DNA of 64,000 nt from WVYX01 sp039586815 (GCA_039586815.1 JBDHJR010000001.1:124001-188000), one strand, 5' to 3'; positions 43,557 through 52,349 are shown, counted from the stretch's first letter. The notes: generated by a model from the letters alone, not told the origin. Translations and numbers: made by a program.

Positions 43557-44702
43557 ATGCACCGTAGAGTCCTGCGATCCAGCCTGGTGGCCGTAGCCGC
43601 CCTTGGCTTGGTGGCCACCGCCGTCACAGCCCAATCCGCCCCGAACACAGTCGAGCTGAGCGAGCCTGACGCGGCATTTCCCGAGCCCTTCAGCGCCATC
43701 CTCGGTATCCGCGAGCTGAGTAACGGACAGGTGCTCATCTCCGACCGCATCGAGATGACGATCGCGCGACTCGATTTCGCGAGCGGCACCTACGAGCAGC
43801 TCGGGCGACAGGGCGGCGGACCAGGCGAGTTCCAGATGCCCGGCGCGCTGTACGCCCTCCCGGGCGATTCCACGCTGATGTCCGACATCATGAACCGCCG
43901 CTTCAACGTCATTCTTCCCGACGGACAGCTGAGCGAAGAGACGATTCCGCTCAGGCACCCCGCTGGCTACCCCATTCTCCCACGGGGGGTGGACCAAGCC
44001 GGGCGCATCTACTTCGACCTGGCGGGGATGATGATGCCGGGTCTCGAGGAGAGCGCGGTACAGGGCATCGCCCCCATGCTACGCTGGGACCGCTCGGCGG
44101 GGGCGGTGGACACTCTGGGCTACGTGCACTTCCCGCCCATGGAGCCTGCCGGGCCCGGCGAGGCGGTGGTCAACATTGGCGGGGGCGCGTACCAGCCGCG
44201 GGACGACTGGGCCGTGACGCCCGACGGCACGGTCGGCCTGGTGCGCTACGCGGACTACAGCGTCGAGTGGATCGCGGGTGACGGCACGGCGAAGGAGGGC
44301 CCCCCCGTCGACTTCAAGCCCGTCAAGATCACGACAGACGATAAAGAGGCCTGGGCCGACGCAATGACGAGCCGCGGCGTCATGATAGAGGTCGAGAACG
44401 GCCGACGCCGCGTCCGGCGGCCGCCACGACCCAACATCGACAACGTGGACTGGCCCGACTACATGCCGCCCACCGTGCCACGCACAGCGCGCATCGCTCC
44501 GGACGGCAAGCTCTGGGTGGAGCGCTCTGCTCCGGCGAACGCGGACGACCGCACGTACGACGTGTTCGACGCCTCAGGTAACCTGGTGCAGCAGGTCAGC
44601 CTGCCGGCCGACCGGCGCGTGGCGGCCTTCGGAGAAGGCGTGGTCTACGTGATCCGCAGCGACGAGGACGATTTGCAGTGGGTGGAGCGGTTCCGCTTGT
44701 AA
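43557..44702 (+). CDS. Secreted beta-propeller protein, divergent from the efflux operon
   Basis: The 381-residue product has a signal peptide (residues about 1-26, ending ATAVTAQ) without a lipobox cysteine, then propeller repeats with the GRQGGGPGEFQMPGALYALPG loop shared with the two lipoproteins of the efflux operon. The frame is open to 43020 inside the adaptor gene, but the ATG at 43557 has a GGAGAG ribosome site and gives the signal sequence. A terminator follows at 44728. Ligand and role are unknown. Confidence 0.83.
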   Translation: MHRRVLRSSLVAVAALGLVATAVTAQSAPNTVELSEPDAAFPEPFSAILGIRELSNGQVLISDRIEMTIARLDFASGTYEQLGRQGGGPGEFQMPGALYALPGDSTLMSDIMNRRFNVILPDGQLSEETIPLRHPAGYPILPRGVDQAGRIYFDLAGMMMPGLEESAVQGIAPMLRWDRSAGAVDTLGYVHFPPMEPAGPGEAVVNIGGGAYQPRDDWAVTPDGTVGLVRYADYSVEWIAGDGTAKEGPPVDFKPVKITTDDKEAWADAMTSRGVMIEVENGRRRVRRPPRPNIDNVDWPDYMPPTVPRTARIAPDGKLWVERSAPANADDRTYDVFDASGNLVQQVSLPADRRVAAFGEGVVYVIRSDEDDLQWVERFRL

Positions 44703-44727
44703 GCACACTTGAGCTCCCGGACCCACA

Positions 44728-44766
44728 GCGGCCCCATCCCTCTAGCCGAGCGGTGGGGCCGCTTTC
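44728..44766 (+). terminator. Rho-independent terminator after the propeller gene
   Basis: AGCGGCCCCA (44728-44737) pairs with TGGGGCCGCT (44755-44764) around a 17-base loop, and the stem is followed by TTTC. It starts 26 bases after the stop codon. Confidence 0.7.
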
Positions 44767-44798
44767 GCCTACTGACGGCCGAGACCAGAATGCGGCCT

Positions 44799-44828
44799 TG
44801 TCACATCAATGTCTAAGACATTATATTT
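44799..44828 (+). promoter_or_regulatory. Promoter with a dyad operator in its spacer (MerR-type architecture)
   Basis: TTGTCA (44799-44804) and TATATT (44823-44828) form a sigma-70 promoter with an 18-base spacer. Inside the spacer lies the perfect palindrome ATGTCT-A-AGACAT (44810-44822). A dyad between -35 and -10 with a stretched spacer is the hallmark of MerR-family targets. The region is markedly AT-rich for this genome. The regulator gene is not in the window. Confidence 0.6.
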
Positions 44829-44894
44829 ACAACAGTTGGACGTCACACGAGCTGGACGATTCATCTAAGTCGTTGGGAGATCATAGGTTACACC

Positions 44895-46385
44895 ATGACA
44901 TACAGCTCAGAGGAACCGCGCGTCCTCCTCACGGGCGGCTCAGGCTACGTCGGGGGCCGCTTGCTGCGGGCGCTCGAGGAAGAGGGAGCCCTGATTCGCT
45001 GCATCGCTCGCAACCCAGAAGCGCTGCGACGGCGTGCCGGCCCGGACACGCAGGTGGTCGAGGGTGACGTGCTCGATCCCACTTCCCTCGAAGCCGCGAT
45101 GCGCGACGTCGATACCGCCTACTACCTGGTCCACAGCATGGGCTCGACGGGCGACTTCGAGGACGAGGACCGGCGCGCGGCCCGGTTATTCGGCCAGGCG
45201 GCCAACGCGGCGGGGGTGCGCCGCATCGTCTACCTCGGCGGGCTCGGCAGCGGATCGGAGCTGTCTCCCCATCTCCACAGCCGGCACGAGGTGGGAGAGA
45301 TCCTGCGCCAATCCGGCGTGCCGACCATCGAGCTGCGCGCCTCTATCATCATCGGCTCGGGCAGCCTGTCCTTCGAGATGATCCGGGCCCTCACCGAGAA
45401 GCTCCCGGTCATGGTAACTCCGCGCTGGGTCCGCGTGCCTGCTCAGCCCATAGCGATCGAGGACGTGATCGACTACCTGCTGGCGGCCCGGCACATCGAG
45501 ACTGCTGGGAGCCAGGTATTCGAGATCGGCGGCGCGGACCGCGTGTCCTACGCGGACATCATGCGAGAGTACGCCCGCCAGCGCGGACTGCGCCGCGCGA
45601 TGATCCCGGTTCCGGTGCTGTCTCCGCGGCTCTCGGGCTTGTGGCTCGGCCTGGTCACACCGATCTACGCCCGCGTCGGCCGCAAGCTGGTGGACAGCCT
45701 GCGGAACCCGACGGTGGTCGAGGACGAGCGGGCGCTGTCGGCCTTTGCAGTTAGGCCACGCGGCATCGCGCAGGCGATCGCTCGCGCGCTGCGCAATGAA
45801 GATCGCGCCTTCGCCGAGACCCGCTGGTGCGACGCCCTCTCCGCGGCTGGCTCTCAGCGCCAGTGTGGTGGAGTCAGGTTCGGGTCGCGCATCGTGGATT
45901 CGCGCAGTCGCGACGTCGCGGTCTCACCCCCACAGGCTTTTGAACCGATCAGCCGCCTCGGCGGCGACACCGGGTGGTACTACGGCGATTGGCTGTGGCG
46001 CCTGCGAGGCTTCCTGGATCTCCTGGTGGGCGGTGTGGGCGCACGGCGCGGGCGGCGCGATCCGGGGCGCGTGCAGGCCGGTGACACGGTCGACTTCTGG
46101 CGCGTGGAGCGGGTCGAGGCGCAACGCCTACTCCTGCTCTCGGCCGAGATGAAGCTACCCGGCAGGGCCTGGCTGCAATTCGAGGTCGAACCGAAGGCGA
46201 ACGGCGCCCTGATTCGCCAGACGGCGATCTTCGACCCCTTGGGCCTCGTCGGGTTGCTCTACTGGTACACGCTGTACCCGATCCACACGCTGGTATTCGA
46301 CGGGATGCTGCGCGGCATCGCCCGTGCGGCACAGGCCGACACGCATGCGCCACCTGGGGCACCGGTGACGACGGACGTGCGGTGA
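44895..46385 (+). CDS. NAD(P)-binding SDR-like protein with C-terminal DUF2867 domain
   Basis: The 496-residue protein has an N-terminal atypical SDR domain with the dinucleotide motif LLTGGSGYVGGRLLRAL and the segment AYYLVHSMGSTGDFEDEDRRAARLFG. From about residue 340 the DUF2867 domain follows (GGDTGWYYGDWLWRLRGFLD, then PGRAWLQFEVE and GLLYWYTLYPIHTLVFDGM). Proteins with this plan are often found in light- or oxidative-stress-induced photolyase clusters. It is the first gene of the cassette behind the dyad promoter and overlaps the barrel gene by one base. The substrate is unknown. Confidence 0.88.
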   Translation: MTYSSEEPRVLLTGGSGYVGGRLLRALEEEGALIRCIARNPEALRRRAGPDTQVVEGDVLDPTSLEAAMRDVDTAYYLVHSMGSTGDFEDEDRRAARLFGQAANAAGVRRIVYLGGLGSGSELSPHLHSRHEVGEILRQSGVPTIELRASIIIGSGSLSFEMIRALTEKLPVMVTPRWVRVPAQPIAIEDVIDYLLAARHIETAGSQVFEIGGADRVSYADIMREYARQRGLRRAMIPVPVLSPRLSGLWLGLVTPIYARVGRKLVDSLRNPTVVEDERALSAFAVRPRGIAQAIARALRNEDRAFAETRWCDALSAAGSQRQCGGVRFGSRIVDSRSRDVAVSPPQAFEPISRLGGDTGWYYGDWLWRLRGFLDLLVGGVGARRGRRDPGRVQAGDTVDFWRVERVEAQRLLLLSAEMKLPGRAWLQFEVEPKANGALIRQTAIFDPLGLVGLLYWYTLYPIHTLVFDGMLRGIARAAQADTHAPPGAPVTTDVR

Positions 46386-47122
46386 TGTGCCGCGTCCTGT
46401 CACTCGTTGTCGTGCTGGCCGCGGTGTCCCCGGGCATCACGGCTGCACAGGCGTTCGTCGACGTGGAAGGGGGCGTGGCCGTGCTGGGGCGCAACGACGT
46501 GCGCATTCCCAACGAGGGGGGCACGGACTTCTCCTTCGTCGAGGACCTGGACGCCGACCCGACGGTGGCGTTGCGTCTGCGTCTCGGGTGGGACATCACC
46601 CCGCGGCACCACGTATCGGTGCTGTTCGCCCCGCTGAGCTTCAGCGCGGCCGGGAGCTTCGATCGGCCCGTCACCTTCGAGGGCGTCACGTTCCCCGCGG
46701 ACACACCGGTCGGAGGCACTTACAAGTTCAACTCGTACCGGCTCACCTACCGGTACACGCCGGTGCGCTCGTCGCGCCTGCGCTTCGGGTTCGGTCTGAG
46801 CCTGAAGATCCGCGATGCCAGGGTGGCCCTGGCGAGTGAAGCCGACTCGTCCGAGAGCACCGACGTGGGGCTCGTGCCGCTGCTCAACCTCGACTTCGCG
46901 TGGCGGTTCGCGGGGCGCGCGTCATTGCTGTTCAACGCTGACGGGGCGTGGGCTCCGCAGGGTCGCGCTGAGGACGTGCTGCTGGCCGTAGAGTACGCAA
47001 CATCAGACGCCGTGGCACTACGGCTGGGGTACCGCCTGCTCGAGGGTGGCGCCGACGTGGATCAGGTCTACAACTTTGCACTCGTGCACTACGCCACCTT
47101 CGGCGTGACGCTGCGTTTCTGA
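46385..47122 (+). CDS. Outer-membrane beta-barrel protein
   Basis: The 245-residue product has a signal peptide (residues 1-20, SPGITAAQA) and then amphipathic strands including YKFNSYRLTYRYTPVRSSRL, ending in phenylalanine (ATFGVTLRF), the outer-membrane assembly signal. The ATG at 46385 forms a TGATG junction with the previous stop; a GTG three bases earlier is possible. It is the middle gene of the cassette. Confidence 0.83.
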   Translation: MCRVLSLVVVLAAVSPGITAAQAFVDVEGGVAVLGRNDVRIPNEGGTDFSFVEDLDADPTVALRLRLGWDITPRHHVSVLFAPLSFSAAGSFDRPVTFEGVTFPADTPVGGTYKFNSYRLTYRYTPVRSSRLRFGFGLSLKIRDARVALASEADSSESTDVGLVPLLNLDFAWRFAGRASLLFNADGAWAPQGRAEDVLLAVEYATSDAVALRLGYRLLEGGADVDQVYNFALVHYATFGVTLRF

Positions 47123-47136
47123 ACGAGCGAGCCGCA

Positions 47137-48099
47137 ATGCGCGAGCACCCACGCCCCTCCCTGGTAATGAGCAAGTGTCTGGAACTGGACGCCTGCCGCT
47201 ACAACGGGCAGATGGTGCGCGCGCCGTTCGTGCTCAAGCTGATGCCGCTCGTGCAGCTCGCGCCCATCTGCCCCGAGGTCGAGATCGGTCTCGGCATCCC
47301 CCGCCCACCGATTCGCCTGGTCCAGCGCGGCGAGTCGCTGCGACTCTATCAGCCCGATACGAAGCGCGACGTGACTCGCGACATGGAGGACTTCAACGAG
47401 CGCTTCCTCGGCGGTCTCGGCGAGGTGGACGGCTTCATCCTCAAGAGCCGCTCGCCCTCGTGCGGGATCAAGGACACCAAGATCTACGGCGGGTCCGAGG
47501 GCACCGAGCCGTTCGGGAAGGGAGCGGGCTTGTTCGGCGGCGCCGTGCTAGAGAGGTTCCCGCTCGCCGCGGTCGAGGACGAAGGTCGGCTCACCAACTA
47601 CCGCCTGCGGCACCACTTCCTCACCAAGCTGTTCGCGCGCGCCTCCTTTCGGGCGGTCAAGGCCTCCGGCCGGATGGCCCAGCTCGTGAGGTTCCAGGCC
47701 GAGAACAAGCTCATGCTGATGGCCTACCATCAGACCGAGTTGCGCGAGCTGGGGCGCATCGTGGCAAACGCCGACAGGCGCCCGTTTGCGGAGGTCGCTG
47801 CGTCGTACGAGGGGCGCCTCGCTCACGCTCTCGCCAGGCCGCCGCGAAACACCTCAAACATCAACGTGATGATGCACGCGCTGGGTTACGTGTCGGACGG
47901 ACTGTCGGCGGGAGAGAAGCGGCACTTCCTGCACTCCCTCGACGAGTACCGAGCGGGCCGCATGAGCCTGAGCGCTCCACTGGTGCTGCTGCAGTCCTGG
48001 ATCGAGCGGTTCGACGAGCCGTACCTGAGAGGGCAAACCTTCCTGGAGCCCTACCCGCGGGAGTTGATGGACCTGAGGGACTCGGCGCGGGGGAGCTGA
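47137..48099 (+). CDS. DUF523 and DUF1722 domain protein
   Basis: The 320-residue protein has the DUF523 half (SKCLELDACRYNG, then FILKSRSPSCGIKDTKIYG with its conserved cysteines near residues 15, 20 and 110) and the DUF1722 half (YHQTELRELGRIVAN, ending GYVSDGLSAGEKRHFL). This fusion is the YbgA-type protein commonly encoded beside phr photolyase genes; its biochemical role is unknown. No photolyase is present here. It is the last gene of the cassette, 14 bases after the barrel gene. Confidence 0.9.
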   Translation: MREHPRPSLVMSKCLELDACRYNGQMVRAPFVLKLMPLVQLAPICPEVEIGLGIPRPPIRLVQRGESLRLYQPDTKRDVTRDMEDFNERFLGGLGEVDGFILKSRSPSCGIKDTKIYGGSEGTEPFGKGAGLFGGAVLERFPLAAVEDEGRLTNYRLRHHFLTKLFARASFRAVKASGRMAQLVRFQAENKLMLMAYHQTELRELGRIVANADRRPFAEVAASYEGRLAHALARPPRNTSNINVMMHALGYVSDGLSAGEKRHFLHSLDEYRAGRMSLSAPLVLLQSWIERFDEPYLRGQTFLEPYPRELMDLRDSARGS

Positions 48100-48111
48100 T
48101 GACCTACCGCG

Positions 48112-48987
48112 CTACTCTCGCACGACGGGGCGCGTGAGGCAGGTCGGCCCACCCGCCCCCTTCCAGCTGATTTCCAATCCCTCGTACTCGTGCACCTCGA
48201 CGCCGGCCGCTTCGAGCAGGGCCCGGGTCTGCGGGTTGCCACTCAGCATGACGCAGCGGCGGGGTGCCACGGTCAGCACGTTGCAGGCCATCGTGCCGTA
48301 TTCCTCGTCAGGTACCTCCACCAGCTCCATCCCCCGCTCGACCAGGTGTTCGCGGAAGGGGACCGGCAGCAGCGGCGAGTAGACCAGCGCCAGGTCACTG
48401 TCGAGCGGGCTCAGCATGGACATTAGGTGGAACACGCCACCGGGCCCGGTCCAGTGCGGTAGCGGCACCACGATCAGTTCGTCGTAACAGTCGACGAGCA
48501 GGTGCTCCAGCTGCCCGATGCCCTCTTCGTTGGTGCGGTATCCCCAGCCGACGGCGAGCGTGCGCTCGTCGAGCCACACGACGTCACCTCCCTCGAGCCG
48601 CCCGTCGCCGTTGATCTCACCACAGACGGGAATCCCCATCTCCGCGTAGGCGGCCGCCTGCGCCGCCGGCTCGGTGCGCCGAGCCTCTTTGCCCATGTTG
48701 CCCAGCACGACGCCCTGCTCGCACACCACACATGCATCGCGCACGTAGACCGAGTCGAGTCCGACTGCATCGTCGGCGGGCAGGAACTCAGGCTGCACTC
48801 CAAGCTCGCCCAGCAGGTCCACGAACCGGTCGTACTCATCTACAGCCCGCACGAAATCGGGACGCCCCTGGTAACCCAGGTCGCGCCACTGGCGCGCGAT
48901 GTCCATATCGCTCGCGAAAGCGTCCTTCGCATGCTTGAGCACCATGCGTTTGATGGCGCCGACTTCGGATTGGGAGCCTGGTGTCAA
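48112..48987 (-). CDS. Amidinohydrolase/amidinotransferase family protein (dimethylarginine dimethylaminohydrolase-like)
   Basis: The 291-residue protein has the penteinic-fold catalytic set: LEGGDVVW, GGVFHLMSML with the catalytic histidine, and GGPTCLTRP with the nucleophilic cysteine near the C terminus. That fits DDAH or arginine deiminase relatives that hydrolyse guanidine groups. DDAH would release citrulline from methylated arginine; an exact substrate is not set by sequence. The start is a TTG placed directly after the stop of the hydroxylase gene; MVLKHAKD 14 residues inside is an alternative. Confidence 0.86.
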   Translation of the reverse strand: MTPGSQSEVGAIKRMVLKHAKDAFASDMDIARQWRDLGYQGRPDFVRAVDEYDRFVDLLGELGVQPEFLPADDAVGLDSVYVRDACVVCEQGVVLGNMGKEARRTEPAAQAAAYAEMGIPVCGEINGDGRLEGGDVVWLDERTLAVGWGYRTNEEGIGQLEHLLVDCYDELIVVPLPHWTGPGGVFHLMSMLSPLDSDLALVYSPLLPVPFREHLVERGMELVEVPDEEYGTMACNVLTVAPRRCVMLSGNPQTRALLEAAGVEVHEYEGLEISWKGAGGPTCLTRPVVRE

Positions 48988-49683
48988 CTACGCGGGCTCT
49001 TTGCCGGACTGACCCCAGGTGCGGAAGATGATATCCCAGAACGGCGAGCTAACGCCGTAGTCCTTGTCGGGGTCCTGGTAGTGGTGCCTGAAGTGATGCT
49101 TCTTGAGGTAGAGCGTCACCCGGCCGTGCAGGCGCCAGTGGTGTACCGCATAATGCGTCGTGTCGTACACCAGGTATCCTACGACCATCCCAGCCAGAAC
49201 CGCCGGCGCAGCGACGGCGCCGAAGATCAAGCGGAACAGAAAGTAGAAGACCACGGCCAGCGGCACGCTAATGGCCGGCGGCATCACGAGGCGCTTGGAA
49301 TCGTTGGGGAAGTCGTGGTGCACACCGTGCGCGATGAAGTAGTGCTTCTGCTTCAGCGTCTGGAGCGCAGGGAACACCGGCTGTCCGGGCTCGACCGACG
49401 CCACTATGCGGGTCACTTCCTCCATCGTCGCATCGTCCACGTGGAACACGAAGCGGTGCACCACGTACTCGGTCAGCGTCCAGATGGCCAGCCCAGCGAG
49501 GAACAGCAGCGACGCGCGACCGGCCGGCACGTCCATCCGGTAGCTCCAGTACAGCAGCGCCACGACGACCGGAACGAACACGACATGAGGCAGGGCCGGA
49601 TGTATGTGCGTGAACTTCTCGATGAAGTCACTCTTGAACATCCGTACGGTCTCGTCCTTGTTCGACACGTACTTCTTCGCCAT
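48988..49683 (-). CDS. Fatty acid hydroxylase superfamily protein
   Basis: The 231-residue membrane di-iron enzyme shows the histidine boxes HRFVFH, HYFIAHGVHHDFP, HYAVHH and HHFRHHYQDP, placed as in fatty acid 2-hydroxylases. It would hydroxylate a fatty acyl chain, perhaps of lipid A or sphingolipid; sterol desaturase function is less likely because of the short, FA2H-like form. The ATG at 49683 has a GGGAGG ribosome site, preferred over the upstream codon at 49701. Confidence 0.92.
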   Translation of the reverse strand: MAKKYVSNKDETVRMFKSDFIEKFTHIHPALPHVVFVPVVVALLYWSYRMDVPAGRASLLFLAGLAIWTLTEYVVHRFVFHVDDATMEEVTRIVASVEPGQPVFPALQTLKQKHYFIAHGVHHDFPNDSKRLVMPPAISVPLAVVFYFLFRLIFGAVAAPAVLAGMVVGYLVYDTTHYAVHHWRLHGRVTLYLKKHHFRHHYQDPDKDYGVSSPFWDIIFRTWGQSGKEPA

Positions 49684-49763
49684 CGCACGCACCTCCCACA
49701 TGTCGGATGCCGTCGGAATGACGACAGAATAGCCGATTCAGGACTGCAGCGAAAGTGCGACGG

Positions 49764-50330
49764 TTAGAACGCGCAACCGCGCCGCATGGTACGGCGCATG
49801 ACCTCCGCGGTCGACCGCTGCGCCGCACCGCGGGACACTATGCGGGGGAGGCCGCCGAAGTAGCGGCTCAGCTCCGCCACTCGCTCCCACGCGGCGCGCT
49901 CGCCGGGCGACGCATCGGGGGACAGCGTGGGATTGAGCACATCGGTGAACCACGCGGCGACGCCATCGGCCAAGTAGTACGCCGTGTCGATCCCGGCGTC
50001 GCGCAGACGCTGCGCGGCGAGGCGGGCCTCCAGGCTGTCCGCACCGTACACCACAACGGTCTCGCCAGGCTCGAACGCCCGCAGCGGCTCGGCTCTGGGG
50101 AGGTGGAACTGCTCGTACTCCTCCGGGCCTCGAAGGTCGACCACACGCAGGCCGGTCTTCCGCTCCCGCAGCCACTGGGCGACCACCAGCGCAGACACAC
50201 TCCCGTCGGGCGCCGGAGCCCACACGCGGTCGGACATCTCGCGGTACGGGCTCCCCGCCACGAGGGCAGCCAGTCCGAGCACGAACGCAGCGGTCGCGAG
50301 CGCGCCGTTTACCGTCACCGGCCGCGTCAC
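49764..50330 (-). CDS. Membrane-anchored rhodanese-like protein lacking the catalytic cysteine
   Basis: From the GTG at 50330, which overlaps the YeeE stop by 4 bases, the product is 188 residues. It has one N-terminal membrane anchor (GALATAAFVLGLAALVAG), then a rhodanese fold with VVDLRGPEEYEQFHLPRA. The active-site loop reads VVYGADSLEARLAAQ where an active enzyme has a cysteine, so it should be inactive or sulfur-binding only. The C-terminal 30 residues end GCAF, leaving one cysteine at position -3. It closes the sulfur cassette and may act as a docking partner of the YeeE pair. Confidence 0.8.
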   Translation of the reverse strand: MTRPVTVNGALATAAFVLGLAALVAGSPYREMSDRVWAPAPDGSVSALVVAQWLRERKTGLRVVDLRGPEEYEQFHLPRAEPLRAFEPGETVVVYGADSLEARLAAQRLRDAGIDTAYYLADGVAAWFTDVLNPTLSPDASPGERAAWERVAELSRYFGGLPRIVSRGAAQRSTAEVMRRTMRRGCAF

Positions 50331-50914
50331 CGCGCTCGCGCCTCGATCCGCTCGGCTACCACGAAGCTGCCGAGCGCCACTACGACCACCGCAAACACGA
50401 GCACCCCGTAGGGCAAGCCCACCAGCTGGGCGATCGTCACCTGGCCGAGGTCGGTGCTGTAGTACAGCCCCCGCACCAGCGGGAACGCCTCGTTGAACAG
50501 CAGGATGCCGAACAGCATGCCGCCGAGGAGCACGACGCCGTCTAAGCGGCCACTCGAGGCCGCCACGCACGAAGTGCCGGGGCACAGCCCGCCCATCACG
50601 AAACCCACGCCGAAGACGACCCCGCCGATCGAATGCGGCGCCACGTAGGTGGGCAGCAGATACACGCGCGAGAGATCGACGAGTCCGAGTTGGGAGAGCC
50701 AGAACAGGCCCAGCATGGCGGTAACGATGGCGCTGAACATCACCTTGAGCACTGCGAGGTCGGTGAGATAGAACTGCCCCGCCAGCTTGCGCGCGTTGCC
50801 CAGGCCGCCGCGCTCCAGGAAGAACCCGAACGCCACGCCTATGGCCAGCGCCACGAGCAGACTCGCTTCTTGACCAAACAGCCCGAACTCATAGAACGGC
50901 GCGCTCACGTCCAC
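50327..50914 (-). CDS. YeeE/YedE family (TsuA-like) transporter component, second half
   Basis: The 195-residue membrane protein has the signature GGLCPGTSCVAASSGRLDG with two cysteines near residue 110, the thiosulfate relay site in YeeE/TsuA proteins. It has about five membrane segments, so it is half of a full YeeE. The other half is encoded just upstream and overlaps by 10 bases. Together they would carry thiosulfate or another sulfur compound into the cell. Confidence 0.9.
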   Translation of the reverse strand: MDVSAPFYEFGLFGQEASLLVALAIGVAFGFFLERGGLGNARKLAGQFYLTDLAVLKVMFSAIVTAMLGLFWLSQLGLVDLSRVYLLPTYVAPHSIGGVVFGVGFVMGGLCPGTSCVAASSGRLDGVVLLGGMLFGILLFNEAFPLVRGLYYSTDLGQVTIAQLVGLPYGVLVFAVVVVALGSFVVAERIEARAR

Positions 50915-51423
50915 TCCCTGCGGAACAGCGGCGCCGCGAGATAACCGGCGGCGAACGCGCCTGTGATGAACAGCCAGCTCCCCACACTGAGCAGCGCACC
51001 TCCCGTGAGCGCCTGTCCGCTGGTGCAGCCACGCGCCAGCTTCGCACCGAGTCCCATTATCGTGCCCCCGCCGAATGCGTACAGTAGACGGCTGCGGTTG
51101 CTCGCGCGCGGGCCTTTGTCAATGCCCGGCCGAAAGCGGCGGGCAAGCAACGCCGAGAGCAGGCCACCGAGCGCTATGCCTACGATCTCGAACACCAGCC
51201 AGTCCTTGAGAGGGCTGACGGTGCCGTCACTGAGATACGCCTCGTAGGGGAGATTGTCGGCCGTATGCTGCGGCGCAACGGCACTGACCCCCGTGGCCAC
51301 GACCGTGGAGAGTGCCCCCGAGGCACCGAGCCCTCGCCCCATGATCACGAAGGCAAGGAGCAGCACCAAGCCGATCCCCACCCCTGACAGGTAGGGATTC
51401 ATGTACGGTTGGGGACGCTTCAC
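50905..51423 (-). CDS. YeeE/YedE family (TsuA-like) transporter component, first half
   Basis: From the GTG at 51423, which overlaps the sulfurtransferase stop by 2 bases, the product is 172 residues. It contains KLARGCTSGQALTGGALLSVGSWLF, the other cysteine-bearing signature of YeeE-family transporters, and about four helices. The split into two overlapping genes is seen in several lineages as PmpA/PmpB-like pairs. Confidence 0.9.
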   Translation of the reverse strand: MKRPQPYMNPYLSGVGIGLVLLLAFVIMGRGLGASGALSTVVATGVSAVAPQHTADNLPYEAYLSDGTVSPLKDWLVFEIVGIALGGLLSALLARRFRPGIDKGPRASNRSRLLYAFGGGTIMGLGAKLARGCTSGQALTGGALLSVGSWLFITGAFAAGYLAAPLFRREWT

Positions 51424-52349
51424 ATGGCCTCCGCACTCACCTCCACACGGAGGTCGCGCTCGGCCCAATCCTGGAAGGCGCCGTCGTACAGCCTGACCTC
51501 ATGCCCCAGCGTGCGCGCGGCGAAGATGACCGCCGTGGCGTATTGGCCAATGTGGCAGTAAGCCACCACGGTATCACCGGGCTCCACCCCGGCGGCGACA
51601 AACAGCTCGGCCAGCTCACCCGGGCTCTTCAGGTGCAGCGAGTCGTCTATCAGCTCGGTCCACGGTATGCTGCCAGACCCGGGGATGTGGCCAGCCTTGC
51701 CGCGATCCTCGCGCACCCCGTCGTAGAACGCGCGGGCACGCCCGTCCACCAACGCGTAGCCCTGCGCGGCGGCATGCTGCTCTACCCAGTCGGCCTGCAC
51801 CACCATGTCGGGTCGTGGCGCCAGCGTGAGCTCGCCGGCCCCCGGCACCGGCTCCTCGTCCGTCACTGCTTGCCCGGCGGCCTTCCAGGCAGCGAGCCCA
51901 CCGTCCAGCAAGACGGTGCGGTCACCCAGTCCCGCCCAGTCGAGAGTGAACACCAGGCGGGCGGTGGGCGTCACCCACTCGCTGCCCCAGTACACCACGA
52001 TGCGGGAGTCATGGGAGATCCCGAAGCCCTCGAGCGTTTCCTCGAAGGCCTCCGGCTCGGGCAGCTCCAGGATGAGCGCGTCCGGTGAATGGGAGTCAGG
52101 GTGCGACATCAGCTCGTGCGTGACGTGATACGCGCCCGGGATGTGCTCCGCCAGGTAATCATCCGCGGCGCCCACGTGCAGCAGCACCACGCTCGGGTCG
52201 TCCAGGTGCTCGGCCAACCAGTCGGCCGATACGAGCAGCTCGGCCCGGTGGTCGGCAGGCGCCTCACCAGCGCAGGACCAGAGCGAGGCCACGAGAAGGA
52301 CCGCCACGATGCCGGCGGCACCGCGGTGCTGGCGATGGAGGGACGTCAT
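51420..52349 (-). CDS. Two-domain rhodanese (thiosulfate sulfurtransferase) lipoprotein
   Basis: The 309-residue protein has a lipoprotein-type signal (LLVASLWSC, cysteine near residue 26) and two rhodanese domains. The first has VVYWGSEW at the active-site position and no cysteine; the second has VVAYCHIGQYA with the catalytic cysteine. This is the classical SseA/rhodanese pattern with an inactive first domain. Anchored on the periplasmic face it could move sulfane sulfur to the YeeE pair encoded directly downstream. Confidence 0.92.
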   Translation of the reverse strand: MTSLHRQHRGAAGIVAVLLVASLWSCAGEAPADHRAELLVSADWLAEHLDDPSVVLLHVGAADDYLAEHIPGAYHVTHELMSHPDSHSPDALILELPEPEAFEETLEGFGISHDSRIVVYWGSEWVTPTARLVFTLDWAGLGDRTVLLDGGLAAWKAAGQAVTDEEPVPGAGELTLAPRPDMVVQADWVEQHAAAQGYALVDGRARAFYDGVREDRGKAGHIPGSGSIPWTELIDDSLHLKSPGELAELFVAAGVEPGDTVVAYCHIGQYATAVIFAARTLGHEVRLYDGAFQDWAERDLRVEVSAEAM

